Below, piece after piece: positions 49,440 through 59,100 of a DNA stretch of 64,000 bases (its first letter is position 1; every line of letters begins with the position of its first letter). The stretch is from contig JAIXOJ010000068.1 of NCBI GenBank assembly GCA_027486835.1, positions 1 through 64,000 on the forward strand. The letters are read 5' to 3'. The translations under genes were made by a program, and so were the position numbers. This stretch comes from Chitinophagaceae bacterium. GTDB lineage: Bacteria; Bacteroidota; Bacteroidia; Chitinophagales; Chitinophagaceae. Below the pieces are notes generated by a model, which ran no database searches, had not been told where the DNA came from, and saw only the letters and a program-made list of their open reading frames with translations.

Positions 49440-50642
49440 CTACTTCCTTACAATTACCTTATTACCTTCTATAGTAAAATGTACTAGGTTCGTCAATTCA
49501 AGTTTTTTTAAAAACTCTGAAATATTTATTTGGCGATCTACTTTAGCGTAAAATTCATAGTTTATGTCATCTTTGAATTCTACTTGAACATTATAATAGT
49601 TTTCAACTTGATGCATAATGGTTTTTAAATCAGTACCATTGAAATAAAATCGACCATTTTTCCAAGCCATTACTTCTTCAATATCTACATTTTTATTAAT
49701 TCCTATACTTCCATTTGTTACATCTGCTTGCTCACCCGGTTTTAGTTTTACCTGATTATACCCCATTGAAACACTTACGCTTCCCTCTAATAAAGTCACT
49801 TTATTGCTAGATTCATGTTGGTAGGTACTTACATTAAAATGAGTGCCATATACTCTTACAGTCATGTCATTATGAGTTACATAAAATGGCATCTTCGCAT
49901 TATGAGCCACTTCAAAATAAGCCTCGCCAGTTATAGATACTTTTCTTTCAGAACCAGTAAATGCTGTTGGATATGTAATGGATGAAGCTGCATTTAACCA
50001 TATAGCAGTACCATCTGCCAAAACCAATCTCAATGGAATACTACCTTTTGGTAAACTTATAGTGTTGTTTGTAGCAATAGCATTGATTTGCTCTTCATAC
50101 ACTATTGAACCATTTTGGGTTTTGTTTATTTTTATATTTCCCTCAGCAGTTATTACACCAGCATCAATACTTTTTAAAGCAATTTTTTGTCCATTTGCTA
50201 AAGTAAGTATAGGAAAACTACCTTTTGGTGCAGCAATATCTTTAGTGTATCTATGCGTATTTTTAGTGGATACATCTGTTGCCCTTTGGGTAGAATAGAT
50301 GATATTAAAAAGTAGTCCAGTGCAAACCAAAATCAAAATTGCAGCAGCAACTGAATACCAGCTACGCGTCATAAAAACCACTGGGAGGGGGTTTTTTTTC
50401 TTCTTTGTCGTTTCAAAAACATCTGATTCGCTTATTGCCGCAAGTACGTTTTTTCTGATTTTTTCAATATTTATCTGCCGATGATGGATTTTATCCTTTT
50501 TTGAATAAGGTAAATCCCAATAATCTTTCATCCATTCTTTAATTGTAGCATCATTTGATGGGTCTAATATAAATTGCGTTACCTCCTCCTCTTCTTCTGG
50601 GGAACATGAAGTTTCAATAAATTTTTTAAATAGTTTATCCAT
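49440..50642 (-). CDS. FecR-family anti-sigma factor
   Basis: The 400-residue inner-membrane protein has a cytoplasmic N-terminal anti-sigma region (1-90), one transmembrane helix (about 95-117), a periplasmic FecR domain (about 140-240, with ILTLANGQKIALKS and LVLADGTAIWLNAAS) and a C-terminal DUF4974 domain that in this family interacts with the STN domain of the partner transporter. It relays the substrate-loaded state of SusC to the sigma factor encoded 48 bp upstream. The gene order sigma-fecR-susC-susD is the standard trans-envelope arrangement in Bacteroidota. Confidence 0.95.
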   Translation of the reverse strand: MDKLFKKFIETSCSPEEEEEVTQFILDPSNDATIKEWMKDYWDLPYSKKDKIHHRQINIEKIRKNVLAAISESDVFETTKKKKNPLPVVFMTRSWYSVAAAILILVCTGLLFNIIYSTQRATDVSTKNTHRYTKDIAAPKGSFPILTLANGQKIALKSIDAGVITAEGNIKINKTQNGSIVYEEQINAIATNNTISLPKGSIPLRLVLADGTAIWLNAASSITYPTAFTGSERKVSITGEAYFEVAHNAKMPFYVTHNDMTVRVYGTHFNVSTYQHESSNKVTLLEGSVSVSMGYNQVKLKPGEQADVTNGSIGINKNVDIEEVMAWKNGRFYFNGTDLKTIMHQVENYYNVQVEFKDDINYEFYAKVDRQINISEFLKKLELTNLVHFTIEGNKVIVRK

Positions 50643-50690
50643 AAATGTACTTTATAGCTAGAATAATGACGAAATAACAAATGGCAACCC

Positions 50691-51278
50691 CTATTCGATA
50701 AAAAGAAAAACCGAAACAAGCATAAAACAATCGATATCATGCTTTTTAAAATGGGATTTAAGATAAAATAAGGCAGCGGTCATTTGGTTTTCCACGGTTT
50801 TCACGGATATTGATAACTTTTCTGCTATTTCCTTATTCGTCAGCCCTTTGTGCCTACTTAGAATAAAAATTTCTCTTCTTTTTGGTGGTAATATTGAAAG
50901 TCCTTCGCTATAGATTTGTTCAAATTCATGTTTATTTAAGTAATCTTCAGTTGTATTTTCATGCTTGATGCCTTCATAAGTATTTGTATAATCAATTAAT
51001 TGAGCGTACTTACCTCTGGATGACCTAAAATAATCAATTGCAGTTCTATGAGCTATAGTAAACAAGTAACCCCCAATGGAATTTACATCTTTTAAAGCGG
51101 CTCTTTTTTCCCAAATTTTAATAAACACAACTTGAGTTAAATCTTCTGATTCTGTAGGATTCTTCAACAAATTGTTGATGAATTCATAAACCTTTTTGGC
51201 ATAAAAATCAAAAAAGCGCATGAAGGCTTTTTCGTCAGAAGAGCTAATTAAGAGTAGTAATTCTTTTTCATTTGTCAT
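50691..51278 (-). CDS. ECF RNA polymerase sigma factor of the utilisation locus
   Basis: The 195-residue protein has sigma-70 region 2 (about 20-90, with EDLTQVVFIKIWEKR and YLFTIAHRTAIDYFR) and region 4 (about 128-178, with LPPKRREIFILSRHKGLTNK and IAEKLSISVKTVENQM). It has no region 3 and is typical in length for ECF factors. The C-terminal tail CFMLVSVFLFIE is hydrophobic, which is often seen in this Bacteroidota group. It is first in the minus-strand locus and should activate susC/D and probably downstream genes when FecR releases it. Confidence 0.94.
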   Translation of the reverse strand: MTNEKELLLLISSSDEKAFMRFFDFYAKKVYEFINNLLKNPTESEDLTQVVFIKIWEKRAALKDVNSIGGYLFTIAHRTAIDYFRSSRGKYAQLIDYTNTYEGIKHENTTEDYLNKHEFEQIYSEGLSILPPKRREIFILSRHKGLTNKEIAEKLSISVKTVENQMTAALFYLKSHFKKHDIDCFMLVSVFLFIE

Positions 51279-51997
51279 TTACAATACCTTTGAATTAATG
51301 ATGCAAGCATTTAAAAAGCAAATTTTATTATAACGAGAGGATTTAATTCCATTCTAATGATTTAAAAAACTGATTTTTTATTTATGATGAATAATAAAAT
51401 TGGTAGGTCTTTTTGAGAAAGATTGTTAATAATTTCAATTAGCTGATTAGTCTTTTCTATATTCATCATGCAACAAGCTTTCCTTTCCTTTCTTTTAGGT
51501 TGTATGATTGACTAGATAGATTAAGGATCACATATAAATTGCAAAGGGGTAACCCTAATAAACATTAGAAAAAAAAAAAAAAAATCATGGGTTTATGAAA
51601 TTGGGGTTGTTAACATAGGCAAAACTAAGGTATTGTTTCAATACTCATAATAGCACAAAAGGAGAGTAGTTAAAAGTTAAAGAGATACATTATTGGAAAA
51701 AGCCTAGTCATTAATTGTAGGAAATATTTTTTAATGATGAATGAGCTTATGAGTGAGATTATTTTAGAAATAATTGAATTGATAAAGTATTTATTATTTG
51801 GTGATGCTAATTTCTAAAAAATGAATAAAGAGGTGGAATAAAGTGGCTGTTTACGCTTTCCAAATTATCTTATATGCCAAACAAACGATTAATTAATGCC
51901 TATTATTTTAGATACTTAATTACAATCTGAGTGTTTGGGGATTTCAATCGGTACGAAACTATTGGGAGATTGTAATTTGAAATTGATGAATTGTTTT
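51279..51997. other. AT-rich intergenic region
   Basis: This 719-bp spacer lies upstream of the locus sigma factor. There is a 16-A homopolymer at 51569-51584 and no recognised gene, hairpin terminator or repeat. It must hold the promoter of the utilisation locus, but I could not place it. Confidence 0.55.
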
Positions 51998-52300
51998 TCA
52001 ATGCTTCAACAAATAAATTACTCCAAAAGCCAAGCAACAGATAGTGAGAACAATCAAAACGGTGGTGATTGTCCCATTGATGTCCATTAATGGCTTTCTT
52101 TTTTTCAATTGTTTGGTTCCTAATTTCTTTTCCAATTGCTTATTTAACTGGGCAACAGTATTTGAAAGATGGATTGGATTAGACACATGTTGAAGCCCTT
52201 CTTTGGCGTCATTCTCAAATTCATCCGCTAAATTGTCATGATTGCCAAGTGGAATCTGATTCATAAATAGGCGATTTTCTGGGGTAGTATTCGAGTTCAT
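51998..52300 (-). CDS. Small single-span membrane protein, possible anti-sigma partner
   Basis: The 100-residue protein has a charged N-terminal half (DEFENDAKEG), a basic patch (KQLKKRKP, 64-70) and one transmembrane helix at the C-terminus (about 77-97, TTVLIVLTICCLAFGVIYLL). The start overlaps the stop of the upstream sigma gene by 4 bp, so the two are translationally coupled. That arrangement is usual for sigma/anti-sigma pairs. No zinc-binding HC2 motif is present. Function by context only. Confidence 0.72.
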   Translation of the reverse strand: MNSNTTPENRLFMNQIPLGNHDNLADEFENDAKEGLQHVSNPIHLSNTVAQLNKQLEKKLGTKQLKKRKPLMDINGTITTVLIVLTICCLAFGVIYLLKH

Positions 52301-52869
52301 AATGATTCTTTTAGTTTTTTTTCCACCAATATTTTTAGATTTCTTTTGCCATTTTGGATATAGCTTTTCACTTTAAGCATATCTATTGAAAGCAATTCGC
52401 TGATTTCCACGTAGCTTTTATTTTCTAGATAGAATAAAGTAACACAATTTCTTTGGTCTTCTTTCAAATCTATCAGGCTGCTTTCCAATGCAGATAGTGT
52501 TTGCTCGTTCAATAAATGTTTGTTAAGATCAAAAGTGTTGTCATCCATTTGGTCTATTGTTTCTATAGAAGAAACATGCAGCATCTGACTGCCGCGTAGG
52601 CACAAAAGGCAATGATTTTTTGCAACGATGTACAACCAACTTTTAAAAAATTGAACCTGCTGATGGGGCAATACCGTAATTACTTTTAGGAAAATCTGCT
52701 GCACAGCATCTTGCGCAGCAGATTCATTTTTAAGGTATTTCATGCAGGTACCAAAAAGCAAGAGCGTGTAGCGTTGTAATAAGCAGCCCAACCATTTGTT
52801 GTCAAGTGTTTGTTGATACCTACTCAAGAGGTCTGCATCAGAAAGTTCGTCGAATTTTTTTCCCTGCAT
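52297..52869 (-). CDS. ECF-type RNA polymerase sigma factor
   Basis: The 190-residue protein has region 2 (about 24-95, with AAQDAVQQIFLKVI and FKSWLYIVAKNHCL) and region 4 (about 130-182, with LKEDQRNCVTLFYLENKSY and VEISELLSIDMLKVKSYI). It has no signal for FecR-type control; instead it overlaps a small membrane-protein gene. It is distinct from the locus sigma factor at 50691. The regulon is unknown. Confidence 0.9.
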   Translation of the reverse strand: MQGKKFDELSDADLLSRYQQTLDNKWLGCLLQRYTLLLFGTCMKYLKNESAAQDAVQQIFLKVITVLPHQQVQFFKSWLYIVAKNHCLLCLRGSQMLHVSSIETIDQMDDNTFDLNKHLLNEQTLSALESSLIDLKEDQRNCVTLFYLENKSYVEISELLSIDMLKVKSYIQNGKRNLKILVEKKLKESL

Positions 52870-52994
52870 GGGTCAATTTAATTAATGGCTCAAAATCAGT
52901 AGAGAGGAATTATTTGTTTTTCCATAAAACCTAAATGTGTAATGGTGTGTAGCAGTAGAAAGAAAATTCCAAATTGAGTACATCTTTAGAACCT

Positions 52995-53831
52995 TTATTT
53001 CACTTCATACGCCACCACTTTGTTAGCATAAAATGTGGGTATGTACAGTATTTTCTTCGTAGCATCGTAGCCTAAGTCTGCACTATTCAATTTTTGACTG
53101 CGGTTGTCAAATAAGATTTCTTTACTGCCATCTACAGTTACATAATAAGTTATACCGGCCCAGCAGCTAATAATAAAATCTGTAGGATTAACCATTACAA
53201 TTCCATCGGAACTTGCATCCATACCATCTGCAATTTTGAGAACTTGCTTATTCTTGTCCACTTTCAAAAATCGCCCTTTGTCTAAAACAAGTAAATCATC
53301 TTTCACACACAGTAAACCATTAGGGCTTTTGAGGCCATTAAGACTATCTAAGTAAAGGGTGGCTTTACCTAGTTCAATTTTATGGATTTTAGAGGCTCTG
53401 GTATCACTCACAAACACTACACCTTTATCATTTACCGTAATATCGTTCAAGAAAATGGCATTTTCAACAGGAATTCGTTGTGTAATCAGAGCCTTTTTTA
53501 TGTCGATAACCACTACCTCATTTAAGTCGGCTACATATAAAAGATTGCCGAAACGCCCCATTCCTTTCGGTGCATTTAAGCCACTTACCCAATCGGTTTG
53601 AATGATTTTACCATCTAGTCCAATTTTTCCAATCGAACCTTTTCCATCTTTTTCAGCAGGTTTTCCATCAATGTTAGATACAAAAAGCAGTTTGTCTTTT
53701 TTGTCGAACAAAACACTTTCCGGTGTTTTTAAAGTGGTGTCTGTTTCCCACAATTTTACTAACGAATGTTTTTGGGCAAATGATTGGTTTTGCCACATCA
53801 AAATAGCCGCTACAATGATTAATTTCTTCAT
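52995..53831 (-). CDS. Exported SMP-30/NHL-like beta-propeller protein
   Basis: The 278-residue protein starts at the ATG giving MKKLIIVAAILMWQNQSFAQ, a clean signal peptide; the longer frame to 53897 lacks one. Repeated blades contain L-x-V-S-N/D patterns (KLLFVSNIDGK, LLYVADLNEVVVIDI, VVFVSDTRASKIHKI), as in SMP-30/gluconolactonase-like and NHL propellers. These blocks resemble ligand-binding or lactonase folds, but I cannot identify a specific metal site. It stands alone on the minus strand, divergent from rpmB. Substrate and role are unknown. Confidence 0.75.
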   Translation of the reverse strand: MKKLIIVAAILMWQNQSFAQKHSLVKLWETDTTLKTPESVLFDKKDKLLFVSNIDGKPAEKDGKGSIGKIGLDGKIIQTDWVSGLNAPKGMGRFGNLLYVADLNEVVVIDIKKALITQRIPVENAIFLNDITVNDKGVVFVSDTRASKIHKIELGKATLYLDSLNGLKSPNGLLCVKDDLLVLDKGRFLKVDKNKQVLKIADGMDASSDGIVMVNPTDFIISCWAGITYYVTVDGSKEILFDNRSQKLNSADLGYDATKKILYIPTFYANKVVAYEVK

Positions 53832-54118
53832 TTTATACATTTTTTGGTACGATTCAATTACAAACAAACAGATTTTTGTTCGGAATCGCTCGTACAAATC
53901 TTTAGGAATTATGGGTTTCTGTGTGGATGCGATAGCGTAATGACTATTTAACTATTAGGTCATGAATCGCCGTAACATTTGTACAGTCGTATTTTAATCA
54001 AAAAAGAAAGAACATTACTTTGCGCCACAAATAATATATGCACACTTAGGCCAATCTAAAGTGGATAAGTAATTTTAGGTTTTAAAAAGAAAACACAAAT
54101 AAATTGGCTCATTCCCCC

Positions 54119-54127
54119 TACATTTGC
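54119..54127 (+). promoter_or_regulatory. -7 box of the ribosomal-protein operon
   Basis: TACATTTGC is a perfect match to the Bacteroidota -7 consensus TAnnTTTGC, 20 bp before the rpmB ATG. The -33 TTTG element is not at the ideal distance, which is common for strong ribosomal promoters of this phylum. A second box-like TACTTTGC lies near 54013. Confidence 0.45.
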
Positions 54128-54146
54128 CGTCCGAAAAAATTAGATA

Positions 54147-54383
54147 ATGTCTAGAGTATGTCAAGTAACTGGCAAGAAGCCAATAAGTGGAAATAGCGTT
54201 TCGCATTCAAATATTAAAACCAAGCGTAGGTTTTTGCCAAACCTACAAACCAAACGTTTCTTCTATGCTGAAGAAGATCGTTGGATTGTTTTAAAACTTT
54301 CTTCAGAAGCCATTAGAACCATCAATAAAAATGGTTTGTCTTCTGTGGTAAAGGAATTAAGGGCTAAAGGAACTAAAATTTAA
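54147..54383 (+). CDS. rpmB: 50S ribosomal protein L28
   Basis: The 78-residue protein matches bacterial L28: start [11 protein letters not shown], then [16 protein letters not shown] and [14 protein letters not shown]. Length is normal for Bacteroidota. It is a structural part of the large ribosomal subunit. It is first of a three-gene string with rpmG and the DUF4295 gene, which is characteristic of Bacteroidota. Confidence 0.98.
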   Translation: MSRVCQVTGKKPISGNSVSHSNIKTKRRFLPNLQTKRFFYAEEDRWIVLKLSSEAIRTINKNGLSSVVKELRAKGTKI

Positions 54384-54413
54384 TTGATAACACCCAAAAC
54401 TATTTAAATAGCC

Positions 54414-54596
54414 ATGGCAAAGAAAGGAAATAGAGTTCAAGTCATCTTAGAATGCACTGAACATAAAACTAGTGGGCAGCCGGGAACGAGCCGCTACATC
54501 ACTAAAAAGAATAAGAAAAACAACCCCGAGCGTTTGGAGTTGAAGAAGTTTAACCCGATTTTGAAAAAAGTAACTGTTCACAAGGAAATTAAATAA
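54414..54596 (+). CDS. rpmG: 50S ribosomal protein L33
   Basis: The 60-residue protein is typical of L33: [27 protein letters not shown] and the end [14 protein letters not shown]. It lacks the two C-x-x-C pairs of the zinc-binding form, so it is the zinc-independent type. It is 30 bp after rpmB and 2 bp before the next gene. Confidence 0.98.
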   Translation: MAKKGNRVQVILECTEHKTSGQPGTSRYITKKNKKNNPERLELKKFNPILKKVTVHKEIK

Positions 54597-54598
54597 TC

Positions 54599-54772
54599 AT
54601 GGCAAAAGCGGCTAAAACGGCGATTAAAACGAAAGATCAGAAAGCGGCAGCAGAGGCTAAAAATTACACTAAAGTAATTAAGGCTGTTCGTAGTCCAAAA
54701 ACTGGTGCATATACTTTTAAAGAAGCCATCGTCCACAAGGATAAGATTAAAGATTTTTTAGCAGATAAGTAA
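54599..54772 (+). CDS. DUF4295 small basic protein
   Basis: This 57-residue gene is shorter than usual gene-finder limits. The protein begins MAKAAKTAIKTKDQK and contains VIKAVRSPKTGAYTFKEAIV, with a lysine-rich, ribosomal-protein-like composition. It starts 2 bp after the rpmG stop. The family is found next to rpmB and rpmG throughout Bacteroidota and is probably ribosome-associated, though the function is unproven. In many relatives ftsY comes next; here a terminator follows instead. Confidence 0.92.
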   Translation: MAKAAKTAIKTKDQKAAAEAKNYTKVIKAVRSPKTGAYTFKEAIVHKDKIKDFLADK

Positions 54773-54791
54773 TCTTGCTACAAATTCTCAC

Positions 54792-54824
54792 AAAGCTACC
54801 ATACAAAATATGGTAGCTTTTTTT
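54792..54824 (+). terminator. Terminator of rpmB-rpmG-DUF4295
   Basis: AAAGCTACCATA and TATGGTAGCTTT form a perfect 12-bp stem with a 5-nt loop, directly followed by TTTTGTTG. It is 20 bp after the DUF4295 stop. Confidence 0.9.
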
Positions 54825-55170
54825 GTTGTCCCTAACTCAACATTAATTTACCAGGGTAAAAAGGAAGCAGTTTTGGGCGATATCTGGTTTATAATTTTTC
54901 CAAAATCAAATGGGACTATTATAATTTCCTACCACCATTTGCAAACGAGCAATGATTAAAACGGGAAGAGGCACGCAATGCCTTGTGATAGATCTTTTCT
55001 ATAAAAACGCTAAAACGGAGTTCATTTGTCCATTGAAATATGGAACTTGGAAGCCACTAATTGTGGTTTTTTGTTGCAAAATAGCTTGATGAAAATCAAA
55101 GTTGGTACTAATTAGATTACTTCTTGAAAAAGGTTTTGTTTAGTCACAGAAACTTAATGCTATAAGCTAC

Positions 55171-55178
55171 TACATTTG
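55171..55178 (+). promoter_or_regulatory. Possible -7 box of the response-regulator gene
   Basis: TACATTTG matches TAnnTTTG 47 bp before the ATG at 55226. No TTTG was found at the usual -33 distance (the nearest, 55135-55138, is 32 bp upstream). Low confidence. Confidence 0.25.
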
Positions 55179-55225
55179 TTGGCTATCGATTGCTATTTGC
55201 AAAACCCAAAACATTTTTTAAAACG

Positions 55226-55852
55226 ATGAATATTCTAATTGGCGATGACCACAGTGTGGTGAGAAGAGGTATTATCATGATACTTTCAGAGTCCTATCCT
55301 CATGCAATTATCGAAGAAGCAAATGATGGTGCTGAACTAATCAAGAAATTAGGTGAAAAACCATGGTCGGTGATCATTTCAGATATTTCGATGCCAGGTC
55401 GTTCTGGATTAGACATCATTAAAGTGGTGAAAGAACATTATCCTCAGATTCCTATTTTAATTCTGAGCATGCACGCCCCCGAGCATTATGCCATTCGGGC
55501 TTATAAGGCTGGCGCATCAGGATATTTAACTAAGGAGACAGCCACCGAAGAATTAGTGAAAGCAGTAGAAACTGTACTTGCAGGCAGAAAATATATTACC
55601 AAAGAAGTAGCGGATATGCTGCTGGAGTACCAACTAGACCACAATACAGAAGAACCACATAAATCTTTATCGGATAGAGAGATGGAGGTTTTTGAATTAT
55701 TGGCAAAGGGCAGAAAATTATCAGAAATCGCTGAGGAGTTATCCTTGAGTGTTAATACTATTAGCACGTATAGAGGTCGGATTTTAGAAAAGCTACACCT
55801 TACTTCTAATGCAGAAATTGCAAAGTATGCGCTACAGCATGGCTTTTCTTAA
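55226..55852 (+). CDS. NarL/LuxR-type response regulator
   Basis: The 208-residue protein starts at ATG 55226 (MNILIGDDHS). The longer open frame begins with a TTG codon and adds 12 residues that are not part of the receiver domain. The receiver has acidic D7-D8, phospho-acceptor D53 in ISDISMPGRSG and lysine in GYLTKE. A LuxR/GerE helix-turn-helix follows (about 145-205, LSDREMEVFELLAKG, LSVNTISTYRGRILEKL). No histidine kinase is adjacent, so it is an orphan. It is expected to bind DNA as a dimer when phosphorylated. Targets unknown. Confidence 0.93.
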   Translation: MNILIGDDHSVVRRGIIMILSESYPHAIIEEANDGAELIKKLGEKPWSVIISDISMPGRSGLDIIKVVKEHYPQIPILILSMHAPEHYAIRAYKAGASGYLTKETATEELVKAVETVLAGRKYITKEVADMLLEYQLDHNTEEPHKSLSDREMEVFELLAKGRKLSEIAEELSLSVNTISTYRGRILEKLHLTSNAEIAKYALQHGFS

Positions 55853-56116
55853 ACCAAATTTGCACCTAGAAAAGGAGAGCCTTTTGTTAAGAAGTTTTTA
55901 TTGAGTGCTGTTATACCGCAAATGGGGTATTTTTTCACTAAAGGGCTTGCCTTTTATTCGTTGTTTGTTGCAAACTCCACATCCAATCGCTATTTTAAAA
56001 TTTATTTTCTGAAAAAGTAAAAAATTAATTGCGTTGTATGCTTTTAATCTACAAATTTGCCACCGAAATGGAATGTGTAAAATGTACACATTAATTAACC
56101 ACTTTAAATTGCTATT

Positions 56117-59100
56117 ATGAAAAAACTATTTACTTTTTTGTTTGTGCTATTGGGTATAATAGCTCAAGCACAGTTGCTAAGTTGGACGCCAACTTTTATT
56201 AAAGAAGGTTCTGGTTCCATAACCATAACCTGTGATGCCACCAAAGGAAATACGGGCATCAAAGATTACACCCCAACTTCAGACATTTATCTACACATGG
56301 GGGTAATTACCAACAAGAGTACCTCATCAAGCGATTGGAAGTACTCAAAATATACTTGGGCCACTACAGTTGCTGGTCAAGCTACTTCTTTGGGTGCAAA
56401 CAAGTGGTCTTTTACCATTAATGGGGGTTTGCGTTCTTTCTTCGGAATTACTGACCCCACTGAAACGGTGAAATACATTTCTATCCTTTTTAGAAATGGG
56501 GCGGGTACAAAAGTTTTGCGTAATGCTGATGGAAGTGACATGTACATTCCTGTTTACGACAATAACTTTAAAGTAAGAATTGACAATCCTTTTAGGCAGC
56601 CTCTGTTTGTTCCTGCTCCTGAAACCATTAATAAGGTGGTAGGTGATGCCATTAGTATTACAGCAAACGCTACCCAGTCAAGCAATTTGGCGGTTTACTT
56701 CAACGGTAATTTGGTGAGCTCACAATCTGGCGCAACGACTATTTCCACGAGTGCTAACATTACATCCGCCGGTAATCAACAGATTATTGCAATGGCAGAT
56801 AATGGTTCTACTTCTTCCAGCGATACCATCAATTTTGTGGTAGCTAACCCTAACACAGTTGCTAACTTGCCTGCAGGTGTTGTAGATGGCATCAATTACG
56901 ACCCTTCTGATCCTACAACTGCTACATTAGTATTGTATGCACCTAACAAGCAAAATGTATTTGTAATTGGTGACTTCAACAACTGGCAGCAAAATGCAGC
57001 TTATCAAATGAACATTACCCCAGATGGTAATCGTTATTGGATAAAATTAAACGGACTTACAGCAGGAGTGGAGTATGGGTATCAATTTTTAATTGATAAT
57101 TATTTGCGCGTAGCGGATTACAACACCGAAAAAGTGTTAGACCCTTGGAACGATAAATACATTCCTGCTACTACTTACCCTAATCTTAAAGCTTACCCTG
57201 CTGGATTAACTTCTGGGGTGGTAAGTATATTGCAAACTGCAAAACCAGCTTATAATTGGAATGTAACTTCATTCACTAGACCCAATAAGAATAATTTGTT
57301 GGTGTATGAGTTGCTAATTAGAGATTTTACTGCAGCACAAACTTACCAATCAGTTATTGATAGTTTAGGGTATTTAAAAAGATTAGGGATTAATTGCATT
57401 GAATTAATGCCCATCAATGAATTTGAGGGTAACAATAGTTGGGGCTATAATCCAAGTTACTATTTTGCTCCTGATAAGATCTATGGTACGGAATACGATG
57501 TACGCAAGTTTGTAGATGCTTGTCATGCACAAGGAATTGCAGTAGTATTAGATATGGCACTTAACCATTCTTTTGGTATGTCGCCAATGGTGCAGATGTA
57601 TTGGGATGCTGCCAACAGCAAACCAGCCTCAAATAGCCCTTGGTTTTATCCAGATGCGCACCATCCTTTTAATGTTGGGTATGATATTAACCACAATACC
57701 CAAGCAAGTAAGGATTTTGTAGATAGGGTAATAACTCATTGGTTAACCAACTATAAAATTGACGGTTTCAGATGGGATTTATCTAAAGGATTCACCCCTG
57801 ACAACATGAATACAACCGATATTGGCGTATGGTCAGCCTATAGTCAAGGAAGGATTGATATTTGGAAACGTATCTACGATAAAATGCAATCTGTTTCCGC
57901 TGGTTCTTACTGTATTCTTGAACATTTAGGTGACAATGGCGAAGAAGCGCAATTGGGCAATTATGGAATGATGTTGTGGGGTAATATGTCTAATCAATAT
58001 GGCCAAGCAACTATGGGTTTCCCTACCAGCAGTGCCGATTTATCTTATTCATTTGATAGACAATTTTGGACTAAGAGAAATCTTATTGCTTACCAAGAAA
58101 GCCATGATGAAGAGCGTTTAAATTATAAAAACAAAACCTTCGGAGCTAACCCTGGAATTAAGTTTGATCTTACTACGCAAATGAAAAGGAATGCGGCTGC
58201 TACTGCTTTGTTTGCCGTAATGCCTGGTCCAAAAATGATTTGGCAGTTTGGTGAAGTGGGTTATGATTTCAGTATTGGTACTTGTACTAACGGTACTATT
58301 GATGCTGGTAACTGTAGAACAGACCCTAAACCAATTCGTTGGGATTATTATGCTGACGCAAAAAGAAGAGGATTGTACGATGTATATGCTCAGCTATTTA
58401 GCATGAGAAATATTCCACAGTTTGTTACAACTTTTACTGATGGGTCTGTAATGAATGGAGGTACCCCAACCTATAGCTTAAACGGAAGTGTTAAACAAAT
58501 AAGGATGTATCACGCCGATATGAGTGTAGTTGCTTTTGCTAATCTTGGTACTGGTACTACAAGTGCTAATATCGATTTTCCTGCTAATGGTACATGGTAT
58601 AGAGTAGTGGGAACTGCGGGTAGTGCCACCATTACCGTGTCTGGTTTTGCTGCTAATTATAGTTTAGCTGCTGGGGATTATGCAGTTTTTGCTACTAAAA
58701 ATGTTAACCAAATACTACCAGTAGATTGGTTAAGTGTAACTGCCAAGAAAGGATTGAACAAATCTGTAAGCATCGATTGGTCAGTTGCCTCTGAAGTGGG
58801 CAACCATCACTACGATGTGGAAAGAAGCATCAACGGTAAAGAGTTTGGTTATATAGGTACTGTTAATGCAACCACTAGCATTTTCAAATCTGTATCCTAT
58901 CAATTCACTGATTTGTCAACACCAACTGGCACCATCTATTATAGAATCAAGCAAGTGGATAATGATGGAAAATATAGCTATTCTAAAGTGGTTTCAGTAA
59001 CGGTTTCTAAATCCACCGATTGGAATTATACAGTTATTGGTAAACAAGTGAAGCTAGTTGCTCAAGAAGAGGCTAACATGTTTATCATCACTTTACATGA

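Larger units (their letters stand above)
54773..55225. other. Intergenic region with terminator
   Basis: This 453-bp spacer has the terminator at 54792-54824 and a possible -7 box at 55171. No gene was recognised between them. Confidence 0.55.

Noticed and set aside
53978-54020. Second upstream promoter for rpmB (TTTG ... TACTTTG)
   Set aside because: The two boxes are 34 bp apart, well beyond the 19-23 bp expected for this promoter class.
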